64,000 bases of DNA from Chitinasiproducens palmae (lineage in GTDB: Bacteria > Pseudomonadota > Gammaproteobacteria > Burkholderiales > Burkholderiaceae), in contig NZ_FNLO01000002.1 of the NCBI RefSeq assembly GCF_900095735.1, positions 261,626 to 325,625 of the forward strand. Reading direction: 5' to 3'. Positions 38,301 to 49,100 of the stretch are shown here, one piece after another (position 1 is the first letter of the stretch; each line of letters starts with the position of its first letter). Both the position numbers and the translations under genes were made by a program. Below the pieces are notes generated by a model, which worked only from the letters and a program-made list of their open reading frames with translations, did no database searches and was not told the DNA's origin.

Positions 38301-39593
38301 GAGGGTGCGCGCGTCTTCGTCATACTTCAGACCGGTCGCGCCTCGGAAACACGTGCCGTCGAAACGGATGCGGTCGTCACCCGGTAGACGCGGGAAAGGG
38401 TTGCCGGCCAGCGCGAGCACGCGGTCGGCGTATCGCCACGAATCCCGGTAACGTTCCTGGAAGCGCTCGACCCACTTCTCGAACGGCACCAGCGCCAGTT
38501 GGCTGTCGTCGACCCCGATACCGGCCCTTCGATCGCTGCAATAGAGACTGCCCGTGCGGGCGATCTGCTGCAGCAACGCGGCCGCGTAGACGATCCGGCT
38601 CTGCCCGTCGTCCATCGGTAGTTGCGCCAGCACGCATGCGACCGGCTCGCAGTTCGCCCATCGCGCGACCGCGTCGAGCGCGGCAACCGGCGTCGTGTAC
38701 CGTTCGGCGGCGGCCGGTTCGCTCAGGAAGGTGTGCCTCAGAAAGCGCGCCCAGGAATGCGCGATCAATTGGTCGGCCACTGACTCGACGCGCTCGCTGA
38801 CCTCGAGCGTCGGCGCGGGCCCGGCGTCGCCCGCCCCGCGCAAGCGCTTCATCATCTCATCGACCAGATTCGTCATCAGCGGATCGTCGCGCAACTTGGT
38901 CAGCAATCGGCTGCGGCGCATGTGACGTGCCTCGTCAAGCAACGCGCCGAGTTCTTCGCTACGAGCCATGCATTCGTATCGAATGATGAGCTCGTGATCG
39001 CAGGCCGACTGCGATGCCTGTGTCACAAGCTTGGCATCGCTCTCCGAAACCAACGTTGCATTCAGCGGCGAGCGTGGCTGTGCCGCGCACACGCTGCCGC
39101 GATCGACCTCGCCTGCGTCCCGGCGTGTCCGCGCACGGCTTACCCCGCCACCGACGCCGCCAGCGACCGAGACCGACGGCATGCCGTCCGGCCGCGCCAC
39201 CACCGCACGCGTGGCGCCGGCGGCCGTCGCGCCGAGATACGCTGCTGCCAGCGGCGGGTGGGATATCGCGCTGCGAACGCCTGCCACGGCACGCGCGGTA
39301 TCTTGGCCAGCGCGGTCGCCTGGCCCGTCATCGTGCGAGCGCCCGGTGGCGCCCGCCAGTGTCGCCCTGGCCGGCGGCAACGGGCGCGAATGAACCGCAT
39401 TCGACAAAAGCAGCATACCGAACATCGCCGCACGCAACATGTTGGCGTGCGTGGGCGGTCGATCGCCTGCGTCAGTACCACGCCGGCTGCGGCGTGTGCC
39501 GCGGCCGGGACAGGGTGCGGTGTCGTGCAACGCGGCGAACTTGCCGACGCGGCGACGTTGATCGGCCAACTCGCGAGTGGATTCGAGGGGCAT
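35364..39593 (-). CDS. Giant HExxH protein, paralog 1 (putative secreted metalloprotease)
   Basis: 1409 residues. Start ATG 39593 is supported by GGGAGA seven bases upstream and by an N-terminus shared with the two paralogs (MPLESTRELADQRRRVGKF). Arg-rich residues 1-50 are followed by a signal-like hydrophobic stretch (~52-67, LRAAMFGMLLLSNAVHS), a variable linker, a conserved CEPVAC pair, an HPGWL..LHLAYS block and a hydrophobic LLGLLPIVG region. A metalloprotease-like domain follows, with HEWVH at residues 1031-1035, then GL.D (possible third ligand), GPVVYITDRILQE and NDRLDRVW. No family is named by me with certainty; it resembles M91-type effector proteases. Probably exported; target unknown. 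Confidence 0.85.
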   Translation of the reverse strand: MPLESTRELADQRRRVGKFAALHDTAPCPGRGTRRSRRGTDAGDRPPTHANMLRAAMFGMLLLSNAVHSRPLPPARATLAGATGRSHDDGPGDRAGQDTARAVAGVRSAISHPPLAAAYLGATAAGATRAVVARPDGMPSVSVAGGVGGGVSRARTRRDAGEVDRGSVCAAQPRSPLNATLVSESDAKLVTQASQSACDHELIIRYECMARSEELGALLDEARHMRRSRLLTKLRDDPLMTNLVDEMMKRLRGAGDAGPAPTLEVSERVESVADQLIAHSWARFLRHTFLSEPAAAERYTTPVAALDAVARWANCEPVACVLAQLPMDDGQSRIVYAAALLQQIARTGSLYCSDRRAGIGVDDSQLALVPFEKWVERFQERYRDSWRYADRVLALAGNPFPRLPGDDRIRFDGTCFRGATGLKYDEDARTLDEAATYYPGTTCSALNPSREIVDRKHHIGTLAHSLDSVLALLASNNPGVLSADTNPARVNALRAAISGRSPDHEGRDIHPGWLAALHLAYSDGLEPLSLPQVRQLWSDTLFPKVWPLLRLHMASPSTRSSWLDAALARLPPMREALSDHALVQWVTFLRDDVPEQLALAQAAPDGERDQAEIDRLQRWCVAGDRHSFSFYTTPSAHFDLIATNFDERLQALLPLDTLWTLQEAMNASARGDAAAFRNLTAWLDVPWQDAAADLRLRRAEQDDRADLQRQANRFRDAVLAQPSLLARARESLREEGGRFRKPGNVATRAHILASTAKPPATAGGPVLTPGTLLGLLPIVGALPSLYDDYKQRDLAGALIDGGFLLLSVADMYGVTFEKCFTNEVKAALRGSGAILADSEIRESVVAAEQSAKRLRRVGAVYRELDEQSPTGIRRDTVVAHEPATDRLQRIELETLQTSPPALHDRFTVRATSGWLNGLAHFDDAAAVAEARFDDFFALEQGTSSEHAEMLRAMFAEARDSSPSFRRLLAAAHRQAWVVSVNEKSRFQAIFAEDSALEENRITLGLRPDLANVQYMSVAGPQAMRYRRAVLHEWVHGLTGLRDTPVQTACVQQEVEVRRMSAELDATATEVAPGASTLLQRRVEQGRRNLEAAQQALDATYEEMAGQRGPVVYITDRILQECGDGSPERTMYLAGPVGDATRQAVMARRRDPALAQLHTENDRLDRVWVSGLKVDAQTRMALGRKVGDSAVVKAWQQLVTASTANPPGEHALSTWLSRFPPRFTTSALLESTALGILEGATERSQTFRMLLSAWCHSTRTCRPWTFVKRTELVPGEGAGLADRGGRRMSLPVDYGHRMIDLGTHRFIATSLGMQRITSVRAVISGVVDLMLYDLNVLGPATGVAEGRSLGAALEQHILDEVGPSEPLRINGALYAEAEWPSDIDQRISAMRRVALLEDAMIRQGAREPSR

Positions 39594-40352
39594 GCGGATT
39601 CTCCCGGAACAGTCATGGCTATCGCACGATCAGGTCGCCCTGCCCATCGCAAGCCGGCACCAACGCGCGATAAGCGATAGAGCGCCGCCGCGATGAAAGG
39701 TGCACCGCGCGTTGGTCAGGAAGCGCCCTTCGAGCGATCGCCCTCGCCCGAACACGCGCACCGGTCCGCATACCGGTGCGCCTGTCGGAACCTGTTTCGA
39801 CATGCGGTGCGGCACGCGCAGTACCGAGTCGAGCATGTCGTGCACGCTCGCGCTCCGCGACCTTGATGCTCGAACCACCGGCGACATCGGCGCCTTGGCA
39901 GCCCCGGCAAGACAGGAATGATTGCACCCAAGCGTCACCGATTTACGGTATTCGATTCCGTCGGCTGATGCTTATCATTGGCAACATGCCGCGGCAGTCA
40001 GAGCCGCAACCGATGCCCCGCGCAGCCGTGCCGTCAGATGGGCTGCGCGTCGATGGTGGCGTACCGCACGGCTCATGCTCGCCAGTCCGGGACTGGCAGG
40101 TCGAAACGCAGGGCAATGCTTGAAACCGCAAGCGGCACGCTTATCGGCACGCTTATGGGCACGCTTATCGGCACGCCCAAGCACCGGAGCCGCCGCAGCG
40201 CTGCGCCTCCGAGCCGATTGCAACCGAGCGCAGCCGAGCGGTACGCGCAACGCCAGCCTGTCGAACAGCGCTGCACCCGGTACCAGCGTCGCCGCTCGGT
40301 CGGTATGACAGGCGCTTCAACGTTCCGAACTCAACCTCACGCACGCGTCGCC
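39594..40352. other. Gap between giant paralog 1 and the beta-rich gene
   Basis: No firmly supported gene. A minus-strand frame of 102 codons (39630-39938) lies just upstream of paralog 1 but shows no domain. In the second half an in-frame N-terminal extension of the next gene is possible (ATG 40116), running through the 12-bp repeat at 40133-40180. Confidence 0.5.
40133..40180. repeat. 12-bp tandem repeat, four units
   Basis: CGGCACGCTTAT, CGGCACGCTTAT, GGGCACGCTTAT and CGGCACGCCCAA. If translated in the frame of the downstream gene it encodes GTLI/GTLM repeats. Confidence 0.9.
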
Positions 40353-41618
40353 ATGTCAGATTCCAGCAAGTCGCCCGATTTCAGCGCCGATGCCAGCGCG
40401 CATCCAAAGTACGCAACGTACACGGTCGGCACGCGCACGTCGTTCTCGGGCGGCATGGCCAATCAGATGACGGTCGGTGTCAGCAACAGCGCGTTCCTCG
40501 GGGGGCAGAACAACCTGTCGGTCGGCATTACGACGAATCTGTCGCTGGGGCCCAGCTTCTCGGGCGCCTTCCTGGGTCCGGCCGTCACCTGGTCCACATC
40601 GCCGACGGTGAGTCTCGCCAGTGCGCCGTCCACCAGCGTCCAGGAAAGCACGACGACGCGCGCTGAGAAATCGATTGAACTGAAAGCAGGCGTTAGCGAC
40701 AGCGACCGCAAGGTGTGGCAAACGTCCGCCTCCACGCTGTTGGGGGTGAAGGCCGCCATCGGCGTCCTCGCCGGCATGAATGCCGCGGTCGCGGCGGCCG
40801 GCGTGGTCAGCGCTGGCAACAACCAGCCGACGGAGCTCGGCGTGAAACGTCCGGCCGAATACGAGACCCTCGTCGACATCGGTCTCGCCGGTGCAACGGC
40901 GGTTGCGTCGCTTACGCTGATCCAGCAGCTGATCGGCGAGCTGAGCACGCTGTACAGCAAGATGACGCAAGTTGCCAAGCTGACATTGAATCAGGACCAA
41001 GCGGCGCTCGAAGGCGACTTCACGACGTTAGTCCCACCTCGGCTCAATACGTCAACGCTATCCCTCGCATCGCAAGCGGCCGTCCTACGCCGCATCGCCG
41101 GAGGCAACGTAACTGCCGCACTGTCGTCGCTTGCGCTAGGCGACCAGGGTGCCACGGTCGCTTTCCATTCCGGTAGGCCCGCTGAATTGGCCGGGAAGTT
41201 CAATGCGGCGAATACAGCCGCGCTCAGCCTAACCAAGGCATCCGCAACACTCGGCGCCTTTTTGGGCGATACCAGCGTCGACTTGCAGCGTGGCACCAAG
41301 ACAAACTTGAGCGGGCCATCGTTGCGGGTCATGGACGGCCCGGCGAGCATCAAGGCCGATGTAGGCGCCACCGCGACGGGTACCAGCAGTCTCGAACTCA
41401 AGGCCGAATCGGTCTTTGCAACGGTGTCGTCAAGTGAAGCGGAGAGCGTCCTGACCCTCAACACTGCGGATGCCGGCATCACATTCCGACGAGGCACGAT
41501 CAAGCAGGGACTCGGCATTGACCAATCCGGCGTGTGGATCACCGGGCCTGCAACGACCAAATTCGAAGCTACCGCAACGGGCATCAACCTGGGTGGCGAT
41601 CTGATCAAACTCGGCTGA
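40353..41618 (+). CDS. Beta-rich protein of unknown function between giant paralogs
   Basis: 421 residues from ATG 40353; ATG 40116 would add 79 residues through a repeat. Very rich in Ser, Thr, Ala and Gly. The first ~110 residues look like repeated beta strands (SFSGGMANQMTVGVSNSAFL, GGQNNLSVGITTNLSLGPSF). Two helical hydrophobic segments follow (~130-155 and ~175-200). The C-terminus ends with beta-prism-like repeats and TGINLGGDLIKLG, reminiscent of VgrG/DUF2345-type spike extensions. No signal peptide. It is on the opposite strand to the giant genes and converges on paralog 2 (139-base gap). It could be a carrier, partner or immunity factor; this is speculation. Confidence 0.75.
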   Translation: MSDSSKSPDFSADASAHPKYATYTVGTRTSFSGGMANQMTVGVSNSAFLGGQNNLSVGITTNLSLGPSFSGAFLGPAVTWSTSPTVSLASAPSTSVQESTTTRAEKSIELKAGVSDSDRKVWQTSASTLLGVKAAIGVLAGMNAAVAAAGVVSAGNNQPTELGVKRPAEYETLVDIGLAGATAVASLTLIQQLIGELSTLYSKMTQVAKLTLNQDQAALEGDFTTLVPPRLNTSTLSLASQAAVLRRIAGGNVTAALSSLALGDQGATVAFHSGRPAELAGKFNAANTAALSLTKASATLGAFLGDTSVDLQRGTKTNLSGPSLRVMDGPASIKADVGATATGTSSLELKAESVFATVSSSEAESVLTLNTADAGITFRRGTIKQGLGIDQSGVWITGPATTKFEATATGINLGGDLIKLG

Positions 41619-41757
41619 AGCGGTACACGCTGCTCCCTCGGTCAGCCGGCAGCGCCTCGGCTTCGATGCTGGCCAGCCGACGGCAAAGCATCGACGGCAG
41701 CGGCGGCGACACTTGCGGTGCGCACCTTCGATATGCATCGACGGCTTCGTCGGATCC

Positions 41758-44700
41758 CTAGCGGGCCGCCGCCGCGGCTGCCGGACGCGGGGCGGGGGTC
41801 CTGGGCGAAATCAACGTTTCGATATAATGGTCCTCCAGCAAGGCCGCGCGGCGCAGCTCGCTGATCGCGCCGACCTCGTTGGCTGACAACGTCTCAGCCG
41901 GGTACATCGCGCCGTTCACGCGCAGCATTTCATCAAGCGACAGCTCGTCGAGCACCCGCTGCTCGACCAGCACGCCGAGCCAACGCCGGTCGCGCAGGGC
42001 ATCGGCGGGCATCGTGAAACCGATATCGTGCAGCAGTAACGCCACGGTTCCCGATATCACCCGTCGCGCCAGGCTGGCGCGCTGCGGCCCCAGCGCCGTC
42101 ATGATGAAGCGGTCGTCACTGACGTCGATGTAGCGCGCGTCCGGATTCACCAGCCGGCGATCGCTGCCCAGCATCGCGAACGTCCAGAACCGGGTGCCGC
42201 TGCTGAACACGCGCCACGCTTGAATCAGCGTCTTGAAGGTGGGCGATCGATTCGACGCATCCAGCAATAAACGGTTGATCTGGTTCTCCGCCTCTGCCCG
42301 TAACTGGTAAGTGGGTGCGAACAGGTAGACGTCGAGCCAGTTCCCGGGCGGCGCCACACCGCGCTTGGCGACCTTGTCGACGAACGACTGCCACTCGCGC
42401 ACGGCGGCTCGTTCCCTGACCAACTGTTCGCCGCTGAAGAGCATGTCCGCCGACACCTCGAGCCCGTTGAGCCACAAGCGATCGAGGCGATCGTTCTCTT
42501 CGTGCATTCGTGTGGCGGCGCCCACGCGCTGCGCGGCCATGACGCCGAGCCGCTTGGTGTCGGCGCGCGGCCCAGCCAGATACATGACCCGCTCGGGCCA
42601 GCCCGTCTTGCATTCCTGCAGGATCCGGTCCACGAAATAGACTACCGGGCCGCGCTGCTCCGCCATGCCCAGATGGGCCTGGTCGAGGATGCCTTGCGCG
42701 CCCAGCAAGGTCCGCTGCAGCGCGCGCCGACGTCGTCGGCGCACGAGCGACAGGATCGCACCGCCTGGCATCGGCGGCGAGAGGGTGTCGAGGTGGGTCC
42801 TGATCCGCCGCACGGCGTTGTCCTGGCGATCGTAGAAGGCGTCGAACGCGGTATCGCATAAACCCGTCATCGCGTGGACCAACTCGTGGAGGACCGCGCG
42901 CCAGTAGGTCATCGACGCTTCGCCGGAGACGCTGGTGTAGACGATCTGCTCGGCATCGAGGTTGGTGCCAAGCTCGATACGGTTTTCGCCGAGGTTGTTG
43001 TTGTGTTCGCCGAACACAGTCCGGAAGCGATTGCCCTGGCTCACATGGATCGTCCACTTCTTGCCGTCGTCGCGACCGCTGGCGAACAGACGGCGGAAAG
43101 TCGGGCTGTGTCTTTCAAAGAATGCGTACGCTTCGAGCACCGCCGCGGTCAGCTCGGGCGGACTGGTCTCGGAGAAAGCGAAGCGGGCGCCGAAGGCGGC
43201 GTCGAAACCACCGCGGCGGTCGGTATATTTGACGAGCTTGACGAGAAACTGCTCCGCTACCCGCACCGTGTATCGACGATGCGGCGGCAACTGAGTGGCT
43301 TCGCGGATCTCGCGCAGCACGACCTGTCGAAACGTACCGGCCAGCGGCTCGTATCCGATGATCGCCGCGTCGTCGATCACGGCGCCGGTGCCCTCTTCCA
43401 ACTCCTGATAGACCGCGCCCCTGCGTACCACCTGGGCGGCGCGTCCCTCGTCCGGCAACGGCACGCTGCGCAGGTCGTCCTCCGCCAACTGTGCGCTGCC
43501 GCCCTGCAGACAGCCGGTGACTTCCTCGGAAAAAAGCGTGTCCACCGCGGTGCCATACACGTCGGCGACTTGCAAATACAGCTCGGCACCGTCGATCAAG
43601 CTGCTCAGAATGTGACCTCCGCTGATGTCGTGCGCCAATTCCCTGACCGTGCCGACGACAGGCAGCATGCCGACCAGGGTCGCAACGGTAAAGACGTGAT
43701 GCGTGGTTGCCGCGGACGGCTTTCGCGTCGCCGTGACAAGCGCGTGCGCGCGCGCCCGGATCGAGATCGGTGAACGGGATGCCTGTGCCTCGCGCAGCGC
43801 CTCCGCCGCATTTGCCTGGACCGCCGGATGCGCGAGCAACGCATCCCTAAAACGCTGCATCGCCGCACGCAGCCCTGCTGCCTTACGGTCGCCGCCGACC
43901 TGGACCTGGGCAAGCGCCAACGCGACGGGCGCCTCCTGTTCGTCGCGCAACGTACCGAGCCACGAAGTCAGATTGTTGAACGCGCGCACGTCGCCTTCTT
44001 CCGCCGCGCTGGCGGCGGCATCCAAGGTCCAAAGATTTGCTTCGACCAACAGTGACTGCATGCGCTCGACGAAATACGCCGCGATGATGTGGAAGTGTTC
44101 GGCTGGCGTACGGTAGAAGACCAGACCATCCTCGTGCCACGGCAGCCGCCAGGTCCAAAGCCGTCGCGTTTCCACGTCGTTGCCATCGCCGTCCACGAGA
44201 CCGATCTGACGCGGCAGATCGTCCCGCAGAAAATGGATCCAGCTGATCAACTCCTGATCGCCGGGCGTCTCGCACAGTTGGGGCAGGAGACTCAGGCGCG
44301 TACGCAGCCAAGGCGATTGATCGGCCGGCGTGCGCAGGAAGCGATCGAGTTTGGCCGCGTAGCGTGGATACAGCTCGTGCTGCCACAAGCGGCGCAGCTG
44401 CGGCATGGACAGCGGTTCAATGCCGCTCGAGTAGGCGAGGTGCTGCGCGACGAGCCAACCCGGATGGACGGTGGTGTGGACCAGTTCCGCTCGCCAGGCG
44501 GCGATCGCTTGAACGAGGCGATGGGCGAGAAACAGAGCCTCGTTTTCGCCCGGCGGTAGATCGATCTCGCTGCCGGAAAGCAGATTGAGTACGCTGCGCA
44601 GCGTGTGCTTCAGTGTGCCGATCGGGAACAAGCGGTCAACGGCCGCCGCGCCGCCGGGCAAGCGCTGACAAGCATAGGGCGCGGCGCCGTCCAGCACGGC

Positions 44701-46053
44701 GGCGTCGCGCGCGTAGGACAGTCCGTCGGCGCCGCGAAACGACACACCATCGAAGCGGAGCGTCCGGGCATCGGGCACCTGCGGCGCAGGGTTGACCGCC
44801 AGCGCCGTCTCTTTCTCGGCGTACCAGAGCGTGTCGCTCAAATACTGCTGGAACACCGTGTGGGTCGCGTCACTGGGGACCAGCCCCGGCCGCAGCGCTC
44901 GTCCGCCCGGCCGAGACGCGAGCGGTGCATATAACGTGTCGTTACGCGCCAGCGCGATCAGCAAGGTAGCGAGAAAAGGCACCTGTGGGGAAACGCCGGC
45001 TTGGCGAGCGGCGGCAACGCCGCAGAAAGCGGGCTCGCAGCCGGCCCAATTCGACACCGCGTCGAACGCTGCCAACGGACTGGACAGCGCGGTTGCGGCG
45101 TCGGGCTGTTGCAGAAAATGGTGCCGAAGCAAGCGGCACCACGAGTGCATCGCAAAACGCTCGGCGAACGCATCGGTCAACGCATCGCCGCGTGCCGGCC
45201 ATTTCGGCATGATTCCGACCGCCTGTTGCTGCTGCGTGAAGAATGGCAATGCAATGGCTTGCACACCGTCCGACGTCCTGATCCGTTCGCGCAGCTGCGC
45301 GCGAGGCAGCGTGCGCGCCTCGTCGAGCAGCGCACCGAATTTGAGCATGTCGTGCTGACAGTCGTGCCACTGCAGCGCCGCGCCGTCGCAGTGCGAGTCG
45401 CGCAGTTCCGCCAGGAGATCGCGATCGCGGTCACCGCTGACCTCGACCGCCTCGTGCGAAGCGTTGTACGACACGCCGCGGCAACGAGAGGCCTGTGGCA
45501 TCGTCGTCGACAATGGAGCGACCGCGGTACTGCTGGGCATGGCCGTGCCCCGGCGTTCTGTCATGTCCGCCGAACGCGGCAGCCTCGCCACGCCCCCGGC
45601 GGGGCCTTCAGCGTGCAAGGCGAGCGCACGGCGCGTGCGAGAGGGCCGCGTCTCAGCGGCGGGGAGTCGGGTCACGCGTTGGCGAACTTCCGACGACGCG
45701 CCCCGAACGGTGTCGCGCCAGGCAACGCCCGTCGTAGGGTGGGCGTCTGTAGCGATCGCCGCGGCCTCCCTGTCGTCTGCGGGCCGCCCGTCGACATGTG
45801 CAGGCAGTGTCGAGCGCTCTGGTATCGCGCCGCCGCCTCGTGGCAAACGACGCGCGGCATGCGTATTGGTACACAGCAGTACGGCGTAGAAAATCGCGCG
45901 AGCGACGTCGCTGCGCCGCACCGCCGGGCCGGCCGCCCCGCCGTGCGAGCGCGCCGCTCGCGCGGGCGCGCGGTCATCGATCGCGCGCCGGTGGTCGAAT
46001 GCGCCAACCGCACGGCGTCGCGCGGCAAGATGCTCGAGCGAATCCAGTGGCAT
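41758..46053 (-). CDS. Giant HExxH protein, paralog 2 (putative secreted metalloprotease)
   Basis: 1431 residues from ATG 46053, chosen by the shared start MPLDSLEHLAARRRAVGAF and an AGGA site upstream; the longer frame overlaps paralog 3. Order of parts: Arg-rich leader, hydrophobic segment at ~50-66 (VARAIFYAVLLCTNTHA), variable linker, CEPAFC pair, FDGVSFRGADGLSY, HPGWL block (His530), hydrophobic VGMLPVVGT and DVYG region near 770-810, then the protease motif HELVH at residues 1056-1060 followed by AMTGLCD. GPVVYFVDRILQE and the ALLEDHYIE C-terminus are shared with the paralogs. Likely exported enzyme, perhaps a host- or competitor-directed effector; function not established. Confidence 0.85.
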   Translation of the reverse strand: MPLDSLEHLAARRRAVGAFDHRRAIDDRAPARAARSHGGAAGPAVRRSDVARAIFYAVLLCTNTHAARRLPRGGGAIPERSTLPAHVDGRPADDREAAAIATDAHPTTGVAWRDTVRGASSEVRQRVTRLPAAETRPSRTRRALALHAEGPAGGVARLPRSADMTERRGTAMPSSTAVAPLSTTMPQASRCRGVSYNASHEAVEVSGDRDRDLLAELRDSHCDGAALQWHDCQHDMLKFGALLDEARTLPRAQLRERIRTSDGVQAIALPFFTQQQQAVGIMPKWPARGDALTDAFAERFAMHSWCRLLRHHFLQQPDAATALSSPLAAFDAVSNWAGCEPAFCGVAAARQAGVSPQVPFLATLLIALARNDTLYAPLASRPGGRALRPGLVPSDATHTVFQQYLSDTLWYAEKETALAVNPAPQVPDARTLRFDGVSFRGADGLSYARDAAVLDGAAPYACQRLPGGAAAVDRLFPIGTLKHTLRSVLNLLSGSEIDLPPGENEALFLAHRLVQAIAAWRAELVHTTVHPGWLVAQHLAYSSGIEPLSMPQLRRLWQHELYPRYAAKLDRFLRTPADQSPWLRTRLSLLPQLCETPGDQELISWIHFLRDDLPRQIGLVDGDGNDVETRRLWTWRLPWHEDGLVFYRTPAEHFHIIAAYFVERMQSLLVEANLWTLDAAASAAEEGDVRAFNNLTSWLGTLRDEQEAPVALALAQVQVGGDRKAAGLRAAMQRFRDALLAHPAVQANAAEALREAQASRSPISIRARAHALVTATRKPSAATTHHVFTVATLVGMLPVVGTVRELAHDISGGHILSSLIDGAELYLQVADVYGTAVDTLFSEEVTGCLQGGSAQLAEDDLRSVPLPDEGRAAQVVRRGAVYQELEEGTGAVIDDAAIIGYEPLAGTFRQVVLREIREATQLPPHRRYTVRVAEQFLVKLVKYTDRRGGFDAAFGARFAFSETSPPELTAAVLEAYAFFERHSPTFRRLFASGRDDGKKWTIHVSQGNRFRTVFGEHNNNLGENRIELGTNLDAEQIVYTSVSGEASMTYWRAVLHELVHAMTGLCDTAFDAFYDRQDNAVRRIRTHLDTLSPPMPGGAILSLVRRRRRRALQRTLLGAQGILDQAHLGMAEQRGPVVYFVDRILQECKTGWPERVMYLAGPRADTKRLGVMAAQRVGAATRMHEENDRLDRLWLNGLEVSADMLFSGEQLVRERAAVREWQSFVDKVAKRGVAPPGNWLDVYLFAPTYQLRAEAENQINRLLLDASNRSPTFKTLIQAWRVFSSGTRFWTFAMLGSDRRLVNPDARYIDVSDDRFIMTALGPQRASLARRVISGTVALLLHDIGFTMPADALRDRRWLGVLVEQRVLDELSLDEMLRVNGAMYPAETLSANEVGAISELRRAALLEDHYIETLISPRTPAPRPAAAAAAR

Positions 46054-46199
46054 GAAAAATCCTCGCTGATGAACCGGGAACATCGTGTATCGGACGCGCG
46101 CCGTCGCCGCCATGCGCATGCGGCTGCGTCGCAACGTCAGGGTACGGCTGGTGGTCTGTAGATGGTGCGATACGCGCGTCGCGTGCCGCGCGACAGTGC

Positions 46200-49100
46200 T
46201 CAGCCACCGGCCGAATCCTTTCGCTTGTTCGAAGCGGGATTGGCCCATGGCGTGATGAGGGTCTCGATATACCGGTCCTCCAGCAGCGCAGCGCGGCGCA
46301 ACACGCTGATGGACGCGTCGACCGCCGAGGACAGCGCGCCACTGGTGAACAGCGCGCCGTTGACCCGCATCGGCTCGGCGTCGCCCAACTCGTCGAGCAC
46401 GCGCTGCTCCAGGACGTTGCCAAGCCATCGACGCTCGCCCGCCACTCCCACGGGCTTGGGAAAGCCGATCGCGTCGAGGAGCGAGACGACCATGCCGGCA
46501 ATGGCTTGCCGCCGCACGCTGGCCGGCTTCGCCCCCAGCCCTGTCACGATGAAGCGCCCCTCGCTCACATCGATGAAGCCGCGCGCGGGTGCGCTCGATG
46601 CCGTCGCGCCCCCGCGCTGCGTGAACGTCCAAACCGTGGTGCCTCTTGAGAAGACGTGCCACATGCCGACGAGCGCCTTGAACGTCGGCGAGCGTCGGGT
46701 CGCGTCCTGGATCAGCTTCCTCAGCTGGACTTCAATGTCCGCTTCCACGGTGAAAGTCGACGGGTGCAGATAGTGTTCCATCGACTGGACGGCCGGATAG
46801 TCGTTGCGAGACGCAAGCTTGTCGGCGAACCGGCGCCATTCCTGGATGACGGCACGCTGGCTCACGGTCACGCCGCGTCCAAAAGGCAGGTCCTCGGTGA
46901 TTTCCGTGCTGTCCAGCCAAAGTCGGTCGAGCCGGTCGTTCTCCGCGTGCATGCGCGCGGTGGCATCGAGGCGGTGTGTCTGCATGATTTTCAGTCGGGC
47001 ATCGTCACCGCCCGGGTCCGCCAGATACATGACCCGCTCCTCCCACCCCGCCAGGCTTTCCTGGCCGATTCGATCGACCAGGTACACGACGGGCCCGCGT
47101 TGCTCGGCCATCCCGATCCGGGCCTCGTCGATCACACCCTTGGCCCCTTTCAAAATGCGCTGCAGCGCGCGCCGTCGGCGCTTGAACACGTCCGACATGA
47201 TCGAATCGGGCGTCGTCGGTGTTGAGTGGCTATCGAGGAAACTTCCCAGCCGGCGCACTGCGATCCGCTGTTGTTTCAGGATGGTGTCGAACGCTGTGTC
47301 CGGCAACCCCGTCAACGCGTGAACCAATTCGTGCAGCAGCGCGCGCCGGTACGGGGTCGACTGCGGGCCGGTCACGCCCATGTAGGTGGTGCTTGTCGCG
47401 TCGGCTTCGATGCCGAGTTCGATGCGGTTCTGGCCTAGCGCGTTGCCGTCCGCAAACACGGTGCGGAATACCAAACCCTCGCCGACGTGAATCGTCCACT
47501 GCCGTCGATCGTCGGCGGTGCCGGTCAAAAGGCGACGGAAGGTCTGACTGTGCCGGTAGAAGAAAGCATAGGCCTCGCGTGCCGCGTCTTTCAGTAAATC
47601 CGGAACATGTTCGTCAAAGCCAAACCGCTTATCGAAGGCCTCCCGGAACTGCCCTCTGCGGTCCGCGTATTTCGTCAGCCCACGCAGGAACGCGTCGGCC
47701 GCACGTACGGTGAAGCGCTGCGCTGCTGGGAGCCGCACCGCATCGTGCAATTCGCGCAGCACGATGCGTTGCAGACGCTGTCCGTCGTATGCGATCACCG
47801 CGCCGCTATCGACCACCGCACCCGACATCGCGTCGATCTCACGGAACACCGCGCCGCGACGGATCATGCGAATGTTGCGGCGCTCCTCGGGCAGGTAGAC
47901 ATCGCGCAGATCGTCCTCCGCAAGCTGCGCGCCGCGTTCCTCGAACGCAGCGGTGACTTCGTCCGAAAAAAGTATGCTCGCCGCGGCGCCGTAAACATCG
48001 GTCACCTGCAGATACAGTTCGATACCGTCGATCACGCTGTTGATGACGTTGCCGTGCGCTACGTCTTCAACCGTCCTTGCGGCGATGCCAACGATCGGCA
48101 GCAGCCCGAGCAGTCCGCCAACCGAAAAGACGTGTTGGATCGTCGACGGTCTTGGCCCTGACGCGTGGGTCAGCGAATGCGCGCGTGCGCGTACCGACAT
48201 CGGCGTATGGGGTTGTTGCGCCTCGCGCAGGACTTCGGCGGCATTGGCCAGGAATGCCGGATGATTCAGCAATCTACTGCGGAAACGCTGCATGGCGGTG
48301 CGCAGACTGGCTATCTTCGCATCGCCTTCGCCGTGCACGATCGGCAACGCAAGAGGCGGCTCGTCGGACGTTTCGAGGCCGATCTCTCCTAGCCATTGCG
48401 TCATCTCGTTGTACGCATCGGCGTCGCCCCAGTCGGCTGCCAGCTGCGCCACATCGATTTTCCAAAGGTGCGGCGCGACCAGCAAGGCCTGCATTCGGTT
48501 GACGAAGTGGGTTGCAATGATGTGAAAGTGTTCGGCCGGCGTCCGGTAGAAGCTCATGTCTTTTTCTGGCCACGGCAAACGCCACGCGGTGAGTCGGGTC
48601 GTCTCCGCCGTATCGACCCCTGCCGAACCGTCGATTTGCATCGGCAGGTCGTGGCGCAGGAATTCGATCCAGGCCACCAGTCCATAGTCCGTCGGCGACT
48701 CGCGCAGCGGCGGCAACGTGCTCAAGTGTTCGCGCAGCCAGATCGACTGATCGCCGGGCGTGGCCAGAAAACGCGACAACAGCGCGCGATAGTGCGGGAA
48801 GAGATGCGTTCGCCACGCCGCGCGCAGTTGCGGCATCGACAGCGGTTCGATCCCGCTCGAATACGCGAGATGCAACGCCATGAGCCAGCCCGGATGCACG
48901 CGCGTACGGACCGGCTCCTGCTCCCACGCGCGGATCGCCTGCGCGAGCCGACGCGCCAGATGCAGGACTTCGTCTTCGTCCGACGGCGCGACGACCGGCG
49001 CGCCATTCACGAAAGCCAGCACGCTGTACAGCGAGTGCTTGAGCGTGCCGATCGGGTGGGTGCGATCGATCGACCCGGGCCGACGCCATTCCGGCGGACA

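Noticed and set aside
46054-46662. Longer start for giant paralog 2
   Set aside because: The extension overlaps the coding end of paralog 3 and is not conserved; the MPL start is shared by the paralogs.
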